Shown here piece after piece: positions 52,801 to 60,880 of a stretch of DNA of 64,000 bases. The translations under genes were made by a program, and so were the position numbers. The notes beneath the pieces were generated by a model. The model saw only the letters and a list, made by a program, of their open reading frames with translations, was not told the DNA's origin and ran no database searches. Position 1 is the stretch's first letter. Each line of letters begins with the position of its first letter. Source of the DNA: Paragorgia papillata (Eukaryota > Cnidaria > Anthozoa > Scleralcyonacea > Coralliidae); assembly GCA_035771165.1 (NCBI GenBank), contig JAWNZC010000216.1:2007501-2071500 (forward strand). Reading direction: 5' to 3'.

Positions 52801-53761
52801 CTCCTCTCCTCTCCTCTCCTCTCCTCTCCTCTCCTCTACTCTACTCTCCTCTACTCTATTCTCCTCTACTCTACTCTGCCCTACTCTACTCTGCGCTACT
52901 CTATTCTGCTCTACTCTACTCTACTCCACTCCACTCCACTCCACTCCACTCCACTCCACTCCACTCCACTCCACTCCACTCCACTCCACTCCACTCCACT
53001 CCACTCCACTCCACTCCACTCCACTCCACTCCACTCTACTCTACTCTACTCTACTCTACTCTACTCTACTCTACTCTACTCTACTCTACTCTACTCTACT
53101 CCGCGCTACTCCGCGCTACTCTACTCTACTCTACTCTACTCTACTCTACTCTACTCTACTCTACTCTACTCTACTCTACTCTACTCTACTCTACTCTACT
53201 CTACTCTACTCTACTCTACTCTACTCTACTCTACTCTACTCTACTCTACTCTACTCTACTCTACTCTACTCTACTCTACTCTACTCTACTCTACTCTACT
53301 CTACTCCACTCTGCGCTACTCTGCGCTACTCCACTCTACTCTACTCTACTCCACTCCACTCCACTCCACTCCACTCCACTCCACTCCACTCCACTCCACT
53401 CCACTCCACTCCACTCCACTCCACTCCACTCCACTCCACTCTACTCTACTCTACTCTACTCTACTCTACTCTACTCTACTCTACTCTACTCTACTCTACT
53501 CTAATCCACTCCACTCCACTCCACTCCACTCTAGTATCAGTATTAAGAAGTATTAATGAAATATTAATTTGTTTTGAATTATTAGTATTTGTCAAGGTTT
53601 GCAGTGTCGCAACTCCAAGCAGTAATCCGAATAAACCGAAGGCAAAGACCTTGTCATTGCGTCGTCATCCACGCTCGAACCCAGGCTACTCTAATGAACC
53701 TCCGCCACCGTACGACATTGAAATGGCTGCAGTTCGGCAAGGTCGAAACGGTAGGCATTGA
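41170..53761 (+). CDS. ADAM10: ADAM10/Kuzbanian-type membrane metalloprotease (13 exons, 745 aa)
   Basis: Exons: 41170-41266, 41346-41484, 43531-43634, 44217-44569, 44906-45041, 45671-45895, 46982-47151, 49107-49263, 49617-49761, 50305-50403, 51615-51696, 52265-52619, 53586-53761. Joined length 2238 bases, all phases agree, stop TGA 53759-53761. Domains: signal peptide ([13 protein letters not shown]), prodomain with RVRR (59-62) and a furin site RYKR (214-217), metalloprotease with [12 protein letters not shown] (399-410) and a Met-turn NGNFIMF (Met424), disintegrin ([15 protein letters not shown] onward), Cys-rich region, TM helix ([16 protein letters not shown], 672-687), and a cytoplasmic tail with PPPPY (726-730). 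Family role: ectodomain shedding, including Notch S2 cleavage. Length is close to the vertebrate protein. Oddities: no Cys anywhere in the prodomain, one U12-like intron, and introns full of satellites. Confidence 0.92.
41346..41484 (+). CDS. ADAM10: ADAM10 exon 2 (residues 33-78)
   Basis: Acceptor ATTTTAG; donor GGAAG/GTAGGA, phase 2. Encodes [20 protein letters not shown], with a proprotein-convertase-like RVRR, then [10 protein letters not shown]. Confidence 0.9.
42296..42625 (+). repeat. Family-X hairpin tandem array, three units, ADAM10 intron 2
   Basis: Units of about 118 bp with TTAACACTTTGAAGCC.. and TATTCTGGCTAACACCAGA, ending CAGGCCTCAAAGTGTTAA-like arms. Confidence 0.85.
42905..43056 (+). 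repeat. Family-Y single unit, ADAM10 intron 2
   Basis: AAGTGATTAACCCATTCCTG.. TTTACTCTGTCTAACACCAG.. CAGACATCCTAGG; it runs directly into the GTCA satellite. Confidence 0.8.
43056..43502 (+). repeat. (CAGT)n tetranucleotide satellite, ADAM10 intron 2
   Basis: About 450 bp of CAGT with GGTC, GGTT and CAGC variants in the first half and nearly pure CAGT in the second. It ends about 28 bases before the exon 3 acceptor. Confidence 0.97.
43531..43634 (+). CDS. ADAM10: ADAM10 exon 3 (residues 79-113)
   Basis: Acceptor TTGTAG; donor GATG/GTATGT. Encodes [20 protein letters not shown] and VYKGHVDG, conserved prodomain. Confidence 0.9.
43766..44041. mobile_element. Family-D MITE, full-length copy 2, ADAM10 intron 3
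   Basis: Near-identical to 34005-34288; boundaries CTAAAATTCATTAATAATTC to GCGCGGTTTATAAAT. Confidence 0.8.
44217..44569 (+). CDS. ADAM10: ADAM10 exon 4 (residues 114-231)
   Basis: Acceptor GTTTTAG; donor AGA/GTGAGT, phase 0 out. Encodes the rest of the prodomain ([33 protein letters not shown]), furin site RYKR and the first protease residues CQIHLR. The only Cys comes after the furin site. Confidence 0.9.
44595..44885 (+). repeat. 20-bp tandem repeat, ADAM10 intron 4
   Basis: About 14 units of GTGTGGTGTGATCTGAAGTA and variants, filling nearly all of the 336-bp intron. Confidence 0.95.
44906..45041 (+). CDS. ADAM10: ADAM10 exon 5 (residues 232-276)
   Basis: Acceptor GTGTAAG; donor GCAG/GTAAAT. 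Encodes [20 protein letters not shown] and [13 protein letters not shown], start of the catalytic domain. Confidence 0.9.
45097..45590 (+). repeat. (GGAA)n/(GGGA)n tetranucleotide satellite, ADAM10 intron 5
   Basis: Alternating blocks: GGAA, then GGGA (about 45304-45438), then GGAA and mixed. Pure purine on the coding strand. Confidence 0.97.
45671..45895 (+). CDS. ADAM10: ADAM10 exon 6 (residues 277-351)
   Basis: Acceptor ATCATAG; donor CCAG/GTACAA, phase 1 in and out. Encodes [17 protein letters not shown] and [19 protein letters not shown], a strongly conserved ADAM10 stretch. Confidence 0.92.
45928..46544 (+). repeat. (CTTCA/CTTCG)n pentanucleotide satellite, ADAM10 intron 6
   Basis: About 615 bp of TTCAC units with TTCGC, CTCAC and TCCAC variants. 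Its reverse complement fills 49955-50266 in intron 9. Confidence 0.97.
46545..46862 (-). repeat. Family-Y tandem array, about three units, ADAM10 intron 6
   Basis: TGCTGCCTAGGATGTCTGAG, ATGAGTAAAATCATCTGGTG, CAATAAAGGGACCATTTTTG; begins exactly where the CTTCA satellite ends. Confidence 0.85.
46982..47151 (+). CDS. ADAM10: ADAM10 exon 7 (residues 352-408)
   Basis: Acceptor CTGCCAG; donor TCTCAG/GTTAGC. Encodes [20 protein letters not shown] and [10 protein letters not shown], the first two zinc-binding His and the catalytic Glu. The third His is in exon 8. Confidence 0.93.
47190..49075 (+). repeat. (GTTAGA)n hexanucleotide satellite, ADAM10 intron 7
   Basis: About 1.9 kb of GTTAGA (TTAGAG) units interspersed with 4-base GTTA and TTTTAGA variants, ending in an 8-bp AGAGAGTT form (about 48975-49075). 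One TTAGGG unit at about 48373. It occupies almost the whole intron (47152-49106). Confidence 0.98.
49107..49263 (+). CDS. ADAM10: ADAM10 exon 8 (residues 409-460)
   Basis: Acceptor TTTGCAG; donor CAGA/GTAAGC. Begins [20 protein letters not shown]: the third zinc His, then the Met-turn. Confidence 0.92.
49270..49567 (+). repeat. (GTTGT)n then (CTTGT)n pentanucleotide satellites, ADAM10 intron 8
   Basis: GTTGT/GCTGT units (49270-49400) switch abruptly to CTTGT (49401-49567). They fill most of a 353-bp intron, starting a few bases from the donor. Confidence 0.97.
49617..49761 (+). CDS. ADAM10: ADAM10 exon 9 (residues 461-508)
   Basis: Acceptor ATTTAG; donor CAG/GTGGCT (weak). Encodes the disintegrin start [17 protein letters not shown] and [12 protein letters not shown]. 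Confidence 0.9.
49788..49883 (+). repeat. (GTCT)n microsatellite, ADAM10 intron 9
   Basis: About 24 GTCT units starting 27 bases after the donor; same motif as at 13316. Confidence 0.97.
49907..49952 (-). repeat. Fragment of the 120-bp hammerhead-like unit
   Basis: AGAGTGCTGTGTAGGCAGTG and GATTAGAGCAAAGTGAAAAG match the non-core part of the unit; no ribozyme core is included. Confidence 0.7.
49955..50266 (+). repeat. (GAAGT/GAGGT)n pentanucleotide satellite, ADAM10 intron 9
   Basis: Reverse complement of the CTTCA-type repeat in intron 6, with GGGGT and GAGGC blocks (50120-50170). Confidence 0.97.
50305..50403 (+). CDS. ADAM10: ADAM10 exon 10 (residues 509-541)
   Basis: Acceptor TATTTAG. 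Encodes [20 protein letters not shown] and [12 protein letters not shown]. There is no GT donor at the required place; the exon ends TGCAA before ATATCCTTTTT, a U12-type 5' splice site. Confidence 0.8.
50404..51614 (+). other. Probable U12-type (AT-AG) intron 10 of ADAM10
   Basis: 5' end ATATCCTTTTT matches the U12 consensus ATATCCTTT perfectly. Near the 3' end TTCTTAAC (51591-51598) resembles the U12 branch site TTCCTTAAC. The acceptor at GGGAG (51614) or CAG (51617) keeps the frame; the nearer CAG at 51603 does not with this donor. Confidence 0.65.
50470..51535 (+). repeat. About 10-bp (GGGATGGAAT/GGGATAGTAA)n satellite, ADAM10 intron 10
   Basis: About 1.05 kb of alternating 10-bp units GGGATGGAAT, GGGATAGTAA and GGGATGGTAA. 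Confidence 0.95.
51615..51696 (+). CDS. ADAM10: ADAM10 exon 11 (residues 542-569)
   Basis: Encodes [20 protein letters not shown] and RSVCLDG; donor GGC/GTAAGT. The start is ambiguous: 51615 or 51618 (both in frame with exon 10), or, if exon 10 ended elsewhere, 51604 (which would add CNGS). Disintegrin/Cys-rich boundary. Confidence 0.75.
52085..52180 (-). repeat. Family-B repeat unit, ADAM10 intron 11
   Basis: Minus strand CTGACG.. AAAGGGCCTTCGCTCGAAAC, GTTAGACTCCTACGTTCTCT. This is the only repeat seen in an otherwise unique 568-bp intron. Confidence 0.7.
52265..52619 (+). CDS. ADAM10: ADAM10 exon 12 (residues 570-687)
   Basis: Acceptor GTCTAG; donor GCTG/GTGAGT. Encodes the Cys-rich domain ([32 protein letters not shown]), the membrane-proximal stretch and the transmembrane helix. 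Confidence 0.92.
52650..53532 (+). repeat. (CTCTA/CTCCA)n pentanucleotide satellite, ADAM10 intron 12
   Basis: About 880 bp of pyrimidine-rich units. Blocks of CTCCT, CTCCA and CTCTA alternate, and a CTCCA block followed by a CTCTA block is present twice (52920-53100 and 53345-53500). Confidence 0.97.
53586..53761 (+). CDS. ADAM10: ADAM10 exon 13 (residues 688-745, stop)
   Basis: Acceptor TTATTAG, phase 1. Cytoplasmic tail [13 protein letters not shown], basic LRRHPR, and PPPPY (PPxY-type WW ligand). A GT at 53752 could be a donor for an alternative longer tail, but the frame stops nine bases later. Confidence 0.85.
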
Positions 53762-53807
53762 AACCTACTCGCGAGTAAAGGCATGTTCACATTAGGCAAG
53801 TTATCTC

Positions 53808-53838
53808 GGGGGGGGAGGGGGGAGGGGGGAGGGGAGGG
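53808..53838 (+). other. G-rich tract (G-quadruplex candidate)
   Basis: Four or more runs of 4-8 G (about 53809-53837), just 3' of the ADAM10 stop codon and likely in its 3' UTR. Confidence 0.6.
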
Positions 53839-53862
53839 TTATTATTAGGGACTTTAAAGGAC

Positions 53863-54313
53863 ATTGGCAACAAAAATTAAGTTTGTCTAATTTGAAAGAA
53901 CTCGTAAAATTGTAATAAAAGATCCTTTACAATTGTTTCGTATCTTTCTTCGTTTTCAAGATATTTCAATTTGTTTGATATGTAAATGAATGGTGTCTGA
54001 CGTCATGAGCAGGGTAGAGTATTTTCACACGTAGCAAAATCAGTTATATCTCTAAATTTGTTCAACGAAATCACTTGAAACTGTGCACATAAAACGCCTT
54101 GTGACACTGAACATTTTATAACTGATGTTGCTTTGTGTAAAAATACTGTACCCTGCTCATGACGTCAGAGCCCATCTCATTTACATATTAAACAAATTGA
54201 AATATCTTGAAAACGAAGAAAGATACGAAAAAGTTGTAAAAGATCTTCTATTACAATTTTACGAGTTCTTTCAAATTAAACAAACTTAATTTTTATTGCC
54301 AATACCCTTTAAG
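53863..54313. mobile_element. Long-TIR element (TTAAAGG ends)
   Basis: The left arm TTAAAGGACATTGGCAACAA.. through GATATTTCAATTTGTTTGAT and TGACGTCATGAGCAGGGTA is mirrored over about 200 bp on each side. No ORF. Confidence 0.75.
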
Positions 54314-54704
54314 ATGTACAACGCGGCTAGCTCGACGACGCTGCCTTAAAAACGTTAAAAAGCAATGCATTTAAAAGAAGACACGGTAAATTAACTGCCG
54401 TATTTCATGTTTAAGCTTGTTTAATGACTTTAGACGCTCCAGTTCTTGCTAGAACGGCTGTAGTGTCTGAGTTGAAGTCAACGTTAAAACAGCTCTGCTT
54501 CTTAGCGTGTTCGCGTCGTTCTGAAGACGTAAAAATGCTGAGGGTGGCGTTGTTCACAGAACGAGGACGGTATTGATATATACTCTTGGAATTACAAATT
54601 ATTCATTCACTTTGTTTTCATTAAGAATTCTTTTGTTTTTAAGGCGCGTCATCGAGCTTGCCGTGTCGTGAATCTTAAGCCTGGTTTCCATATAGCCGCT
54701 CCCG
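54314..54704. other. Intergenic, nothing recognised
   Basis: No supported coding, RNA or repeat feature. Confidence 0.4.
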
Positions 54705-54885
54705 TGCTTAAAAAATGAACGACGGAAATTTTTGGCGAAAAGCCGAAATTGGCATGTTTAAAGGCTTATATCTCAGAAACTATTAAAGTAAATCAAAAAA
54801 CGGCAAAATAACTTATTAACTAACTTTTTTTGCTCTATTCAAATACGTTAAAACCCCACAAGTGATATAAGCACTTTAAGCCACT
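54705..54885. mobile_element. Single arm of the 5533-type foldback element
   Basis: ATGAACGACGGAAATTTTTG, AACGGCAAAATAACTTATTA and CCACAAGTGATATAAGCAC match 5885-6045. Confidence 0.6.
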
Positions 54886-55096
54886 TTCATGTGAACGCTT
54901 TTCACACGAGTTATCTCGAGGAGTAGAGTCAACTTTTGTATACTTATACGTGCACGTATCTTTATTGTTACTCGCGGTAACTCCGTACTCAGTACGGGTA
55001 ATGCGAGAGAGGAAAGTTTTCGTTCAATATTTCTTTTAATTGTTTCGATTTTAATTCGTTGAAAGTTTTCATGGCGATAATGTAATATAAATAGGT

Positions 55097-55185
55097 TTTT
55101 GTGGAAACACCACGTAACATATCAAGCCTGAGTCAACAGGCCGAAAGCTAAGCAAATAAATATTCTACGTGGTGTTTCCACAAAA
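55097..55185. repeat. Perfect 20-bp inverted repeat around a GAAAGC motif
   Basis: TTTTGTGGAAACACCACGTA (55097-55116) and its exact inverse (55166-55185). The loop contains CCTGAGTCAACAGGCCGAAA and GCTAAGCAAATAAA, which looks like a decayed Penelope-type terminal sequence. Confidence 0.6.
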
Positions 55186-55344
55186 CGTATCTGTATTGTT
55201 TCAATTTTAACGATTTAATAATCCAAACGCAACACTTTTTATTGCCATGGACGAATGAGTAAATTTCCAGGGGCAGAGTGTTGTGAATGGAAAGTGTTGA
55301 TTTGCGTAAAATATTGGCTAAAGATGAGGTAATGTTGAAAAGCG

Positions 55345-56075
55345 TTGTTGCACGTATTACCACCCACCTTAAAGTGCCTATAACCTCTAGAATTTTGTTA
55401 GTTTTCCAAGTAGTAGAGCCAAAATTAGCTGAATAGTTCTTTTACAGTTTTTGATTTGGTCCTTTCGTTTCGAAGATATTGACATTTAAGTACCGCTATT
55501 AGCAAGAAAAAAACGCAAATTAAAGAGAACTGGGACGAGCAACGCGATGACGTAGCTTAAACGCAAGTGAAATTCCTTTCGTCAAGTCGGATTCGTTAGA
55601 ACACCCAAAAACAACACATCTATCTGGCATTTTTTTCGCTTCGATGACAGTGTATACAACACTGCAACAGAACCAACACTGTCACTGAGAAAATTCCGTC
55701 CCTTAAGTACGTCACATCATGTAGGTACCAGGCTCTTTGCAATTTGCAGAAATTTCTAGCGGGATATTCAAAATAGCGATTTCTTGCAATATTTGAAGCG
55801 AGATATCTTCGAAACGAATGGACCAAATTAAAAACAGTAAAAGAACTATTCAGCTAATTTTGGCTCTACTACTTGGAAAACTAAAAAAATTCTAGGGGTT
55901 ATAGGCACTTTAAACATTGTCACGCAACAATGATTTTGTTGCAAGTTGAAAAAATTTTGTTGAAAAAAGTAGACTCCAGTTCTACTTGCTGCAACATGCT
56001 GTTTCAACTCGCAACAACTTGTTGCGTGACAATGTTTGAGGTGGGTGGTAATACGTGCAACAACGCTATTCAACT
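55345..56075. mobile_element. Nested hairpin MITEs
   Basis: Outer arms TTGCACGTATTACCACCCAC (about 55347) and GTGGGTGGTAATACGTGCAA (about 56041). Nested inside is a TTAAAGTGCCTATAACC-ended element (about 55371-55912) whose arms run about 120 bp (AGTAGTAGAGCCAAAATTAG, CTGAATAGTTCTTTTAC). Confidence 0.7.
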
Positions 56076-56317
56076 TGCAACGCAAAAGCGAGCCTGGTTC
56101 TGTTGCTCGTATTACTTTAAGTCAATAGGTTTTGCGCGCAATTACGAATTTGCGACTTATTTTATAAACTTAGATACACTTATATGATTTAATATATATA
56201 ACATGATATTAATAATCACCTTATATGTAATAATAGAATGCGGAGAAAAAACGCTCTCTGGCCAAATTACTTTTTACTGAACAATCTTTCGACGACAAGA
56301 CATGCATATAGCCTTTA

Positions 56318-56760
56318 ACGCTTCGAAGCCTGACAACGAGTCTTTAGTATTTTATTCTGGCTAACGCCAGACGAATTGATTCAACACAGGGAGAGGTCCA
56401 GACCTCAAAGTGTTAAAACCTATCTCTTTAGCACTTTAAAGCCTGACGACGAGTCTTTAGTATTTTATTCTGGCTAACGCCAGACGAATTGATTCAACAC
56501 AGGGAGAGGTCCAGGCCTCAAAGTGTTAAAACCTATCTCTTTAGCACTTTAAAGCCTGAAGACAAGTCTTTAGTATTTTATTCTGGCTAACGCCAGAGCA
56601 TTTTATTCAGCACAGGGAGAGGTCCAGGCCTCAAAGTGTTAGAACCTATCTCTTTAACGCTTTGAAGCCTCACAACGAGTCTTTAGTATTTTATTCTGGC
56701 TAACGCTAGAGTATTTTATTCAGCAAAGGGAGAGGTCCAGGCCTCAAAGTGTTAACATCG
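56318..56760 (+). repeat. Family-X hairpin tandem array, four units
   Basis: Units of about 115 bp: CTTTAGTATTTTATTCTGGC, TAACGCCAGACG, CAGGGAGAGGTCCAG; arms CACTTTGAAGCCTGA and CAGGCCTCAAAGTGTTAA. Confidence 0.85.
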
Positions 56761-57048
56761 AAGTCTACAGTCTCGAGTGGTTGAAAGTTTGTTCAATAAA
56801 AAGTATATGTGAACCAGAGAGCTTTTTTTTCTCATTTGATTATGTCTATTCCTGATCACGCATCTTCAACCTTATATAATATAGACCACTTTTATACTTG
56901 GCGACTGAATACTTGCGACTAATAGCCTCGTTTGTTTGTCTGTAATTCCAAGGAATCTTTGCTTTAGATGAACATAAAAGAATATTTATAGTCAGTTTCA
57001 GCTTGCTTTTGAAATCCGATACGTATAATTGAAATGAACATTCCGAAC

Positions 57049-57397
57049 TTAGGCCCCGTTCACACTATACCGGATAGCTTTTGTGTCGGCACGAAAACCA
57101 TACCGGATAGGCCTTCTGTTCACACACAAAACGCATGTTCCGGCACAATTTCTGTGCCGGCACGCCGTTGCGCCGCTCCGATCTCGAAAGAGGTACATCT
57201 TGTATCGGATAGCTTTTTGTGCCGTTTCAGCTCCAGTGTGAACGGAGATCGAAATCGTTTCGGAAGTATATTAATAGAATAGAGCGTGGTGATTGGTTGG
57301 ATCACGGGGTTATATCGTATTCGGCACGAAACGGCACATAATTATGCCGTCTGTTCACACGATACCGGATAGGTTTTCGTGCCGGAACGGGGCCTTA
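57049..57397. mobile_element. PIF/Harbinger-like MITE (TTA target duplication)
   Basis: TTA-GGCCCCGTTCACAC at 57049 and the inverse ending GGAACGGGGCC-TTA at 57397. Internal repeats TACCGGATAG and TGCCGGCACG. TTA duplication and GGCCCCGTT ends fit Harbinger-type MITEs. Confidence 0.65.
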
Positions 57398-57970
57398 CGT
57401 TGCAATGTTCCGAACTACATTGCGAGGTAGATACAAATTTAAGTCGGCAATTTGTTTCTGTTTAACCAAGTATCTATTATTCTTCATTTCCATCAAACAC
57501 TATAGAACAAATAATCTTCTACTCCGTGATTTCGCCAAAGGAATTCAATTCAAAGCTTATTATATTCGAACTTCACAATGAACTTCGCGAACTTCCGCAC
57601 CACAAATGTTGACAAACGAATTTCAAAAGCAAGCTGGTGTCTATTATGAACGTGGTCTATTATTCGTAGTAAATATTCAGAGAAACTTTTGTTATATTCA
57701 AAGAAACTTTTGATCGGTAGCTATTTCTATTACAATTCAAGTATTAGAATCTTTGGTCTATCTAAAACAATGCCTACACAGTAATCTGACTATTAGTTAT
57801 ATACAATTTGTAGTGTACATGTAGTTTCTATGGTTGTCATTTACAAATAAAAAATTATGAATAAAGTACCGGTCCAGTTTTTTTTTTAAATGTGTGCTTC
57901 TGTGTTTCTATTTCTGCATTCCTAAATATTGCGTTAAATGCGGTGCCCTGACGAGTAGGCAGGTCTTTTT
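57398..57970. other. Intergenic, nothing recognised
   Basis: Only a small piece (TTGGTCTATCTAAAACAATGC, about 57752-57780) resembling the 120-bp family. Confidence 0.4.
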
Positions 57971-57974
57971 TGGT

Positions 57975-58428
57975 CTGTTGTTCGTTCGTTGGTTGGTTGG
58001 TTGGGTGGGTGGGTGGGTGGGTGGTTGGTTGGCTGGTTGGTTGGTTGGTTGGTTATAGTTAGTTAGTTAGTTGGTTCGTTGGTTGGTTGGTTGGTTGGTT
58101 GGTTGGTTGCATTGGTTGGGTGGTTGGTTGGTTGGTTGGTTGGTTGGTTGGTTGGTTGGTTAGTTGGGTGGTTGGTTGGTTATAGTTATTTAGTTAGCTG
58201 TTAGTTACGTAGTTGTTTAGTTAGTTAGTTCGTTAGTTGGTTAGTTAGTTGGTTGGTTAGTTTGTTGGCTGGTTGGTTGATTGATTGGTTAGTTGGTTGG
58301 TTGGTTGGGTGGTTGGTTGGTTGGTTGGTTGGTTGGTTATAGTTATTTAGTTAGCTGTTAGTTACGTAGTTATTTAGTTAGTTCGTTAGTTGGTTGGTTG
58401 GTTAGTTTGTTGGTTGGTTGGTTGATTG

Positions 58429-58471
<43 letters not shown>

Positions 58472-58690
58472 GGTTGGTTGGTTGGTTGGTTGGTTGGTTG
58501 GTTGGTTGGTTGGTTGGTTGGTTGGTTGGTTGGTTGGTTGGTTGGTTGGTTGGTTGGTTGGTTGGTTGGTTGGTTGGTTGGTTGGTTGGTTGGTTGGTTG
58601 GTTGGTTGGTTGGTTGGTTGGTTGGTTGGTTGGTTGGTTGGTTGGTTGGTTGGTTGGTTGGTTGGTTGATTGGTTGGTTGCATTGGTTGG
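57975..58690 (+). repeat. (GGTT)n tetranucleotide satellite
   Basis: The first half is mixed GGTT/AGTT/GGGT with a duplicated block (about 58130-58215 and 58310-58385). The second half (58470-58668) is about 50 perfect GGTT units. Confidence 0.97.
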
Positions 58691-58955
58691 TTAGCTGGTT
58701 TAATTTTTACTTCTTCGTTTGCGCGAAATCAAATAGCAAGTGACGTTTTTGAGTCAGCGCCCCATCGTGGCCAGAAATAGCCACTACGACGTCATAACGA
58801 ATATCTTGTTCCGTTTCACGTTCTGATAGGAAGTCACATTTTCTCTGTACCCCTTTAATCTTAATGCATATGACGTCACCTTGTTCTTTACCTAGATAAA
58901 AAAAAAGTCTTAAAATAAACGTTTCAAATTTCCTCAAGGAAATTTCCTTTATTCT
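58691..58955. other. Spacer, nothing recognised
   Basis: A 76-codon minus-strand frame (58707-58937) has no motif. Confidence 0.35.
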
Positions 58956-58959
58956 GGTT

Positions 58960-59420
58960 TAAGCAAAGTGAAAAGATGGTACATTGCTGAGAATAGTTTA
59001 TTAACGAAATACTGACGTTTCAAGCAAAACCCGTTTTTTCTTACTCTGTTGAAGGGCTCTGCTTGAAACGTCAGTATTTTGTTATCAAAACTATTCTCAG
59101 CAGTTTACCATCTTTTCACTTTGCTCTATCTAAAACACTGTCTACACAACACTCTACTTTTTACTCTGATGAAGGACTCTGCATGCTTGAAACGTCAGTA
59201 TTTCGTTATTAAAACTATTAATTCTCAGTAGTTTACGATCTTTTCACTTTGCTCTATCTAAAACCCTGCGTACACAACACTCTAGTTTTCACTCTGATGA
59301 AAGACTCTGCTTGAAACATCAGTATTTCATTATTAAAACTATTCTCAGCAGTTTACCATCTTTTCACTTTGCTCTATATAAAACACTGCGTACACAACAC
59401 TCTACTTTTTATATTGAATG
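58960..59420. repeat. 120-bp hammerhead-like array, array 4
   Basis: One minus-strand unit (58965-59030) head to head with three plus-strand units. Cores: 59036 has CTGTTGA (broken); 59167 is intact but has four additional bases (GCAT) in the stem II loop; 59296 has GAAACATC. Confidence 0.8.
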
Positions 59421-59755
59421 GCTATTGAATGGCGCCATATGCCTCAGTTAAACTCCCCCCCCCTCCCTAAGTTTTTCCTGGCCCCCCTTGACAAAAAATC
59501 CTGGCTACGCCTCTGACCCCCCGGCTGTTTACAAATTGATAATTTCCCTGCATCTCGAATTTTCTAGAGAAAAATTGGTAATAATTATGCCGGTAATTAC
59601 GTATGCGCGGTGATTCGTCGTGAGTGCCCACTGATCTGGTGCACGTAATTTCACCCCCGCGGGAAACCGCCTTGAATCTAGGTAGTGTTCAGGTGACATA
59701 AGATTATATTAACTGTACGGATTTGAAAGAAAAATGTAATTTTCTTGGCTCTTGT
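59421..59755. other. Spacer between arrays 4 and 5
   Basis: Contains a decayed CCCCCCCCTCC / TCCTGGCTACGCCTCTGACC stretch; nothing supported. Confidence 0.35.
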
Positions 59756-60430
59756 ATAAAAAAAGTAGAGTGTTGTGTGGGCAGTGTTTTGGATAGAGCC
59801 GGCAAGTGAAAAGATGGTAAACTGCTGAGAATAGTTTTAATAACGAAATACTGACGTTTCAAGCAGAGCTCTTCATCAGAGTAAAAAGTAGAGTGTTGTG
59901 TAGGCAGTGTTTTAGATAGAGCAAAGTGAAAAGATGGTAAACTGCTGAGAATAGTTTTAATAACGAAATACTGACGTTTCAAGCAGCCTTCATAAGAGTA
60001 AAAAGGAGAGTGTTGTGTAGGCAGTGTTTTGGATAGAGCAAAGTGAAAAGATGGTAAACTGCTGAGATTAGTTTTACTGATAACGAAATACTGACGTTTC
60101 AAGCAGAGCTCTTCATCAGAGTAAAAAGTAGAGTGTTGTGTAGGCAGTGTTTTAGATAGAGCAAAGTGAAAAGATGGTAAACTGCTGAGAATAGTTTTAA
60201 TAACGAAATACTGACGTTTCAAGCAGCCTTCATAAGAGTAAAAAGGAGAGTGTTGTGTAGGCAGTGTTTTGGATAGAGCAAAGTGAAAAGATGGTAAACT
60301 GCTGAGATTAGTTTTACTGATAACGAAATACTGACGTTTCAAGCAGAGCTCTTCATCAGAGTAAAAAGGAGAGTGTTGTGTAGGCAGTGTTTTAGATAGA
60401 GCAAAGCGAAAAGATGGTAAACTGTTGAGA
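59756..60430 (-). repeat. 120-bp hammerhead-like array 5 with 240-bp higher-order repeat
   Basis: Minus-strand units. 59881-60120 and 60121-60360 appear identical as read, giving a 240-bp dimeric repeat: one monomer with an intact core (59849-59883, 60089-60123, 60329-60363) alternating with one whose core is shortened to CTTATGAAGGCTGCTTGAAA. Very recent duplication. Confidence 0.88.
60089..60123 (-). ncRNA. Candidate hammerhead ribozyme
   Basis: Minus strand TACT, CTGATGA, AGAGCTCTGCTT, GAAAC, GTC, AGTA. Core and stem I intact; stem II variant AGAGCTCTGCTT pairs poorly. Confidence 0.4.
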
Positions 60431-60880
60431 TTACTAGGAATGAATTGAATGAAAATAAACTCAGCAAGTTAAGGTACAAAAACTTGCGTTTTGAGTTTGG
60501 ACGCAACATAGCATTTCTCAAATGTTTTGTTTTTGTGGTATTTTTGCGCTGTTTTTTGCGGTAAATTTAACACCGGTTTTTCCTGTCAAAATCTCCCATT
60601 TATACCCACAAGCATCTCATCCTTCGTGAAGTGACGCTTTTGTTTTCCACACTGCAAGAAACCGCAATAATTTTGTTGATATATGTATGTTTATATTCAA
60701 AGAGAATAACATTTGGTCGTTGCTAGTTGCTAATGTCAAAGGCGGTCGACACGTGATTGGCCAATGATGAAGCTAGAATTAATGACGTCACTAGTTCCAG
60801 TGATTGAGGTCAACACACAAAGACTCCCCAGAAAGCTGAAAATCCCAAACTCGATTCGGTCACGAACTATCGTGTTCTTC
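60431..60880. other. Possible promoter region of the ZFAND-like gene
   Basis: Non-repetitive sequence. No TATA element that I can defend. Confidence 0.25.

Noticed and set aside
53589..53795. 68-codon frame overlapping ADAM10 exon 13
   Set aside because: It is the +1 frame of the exon. The phase-correct frame gives the conserved [13 protein letters not shown] tail.
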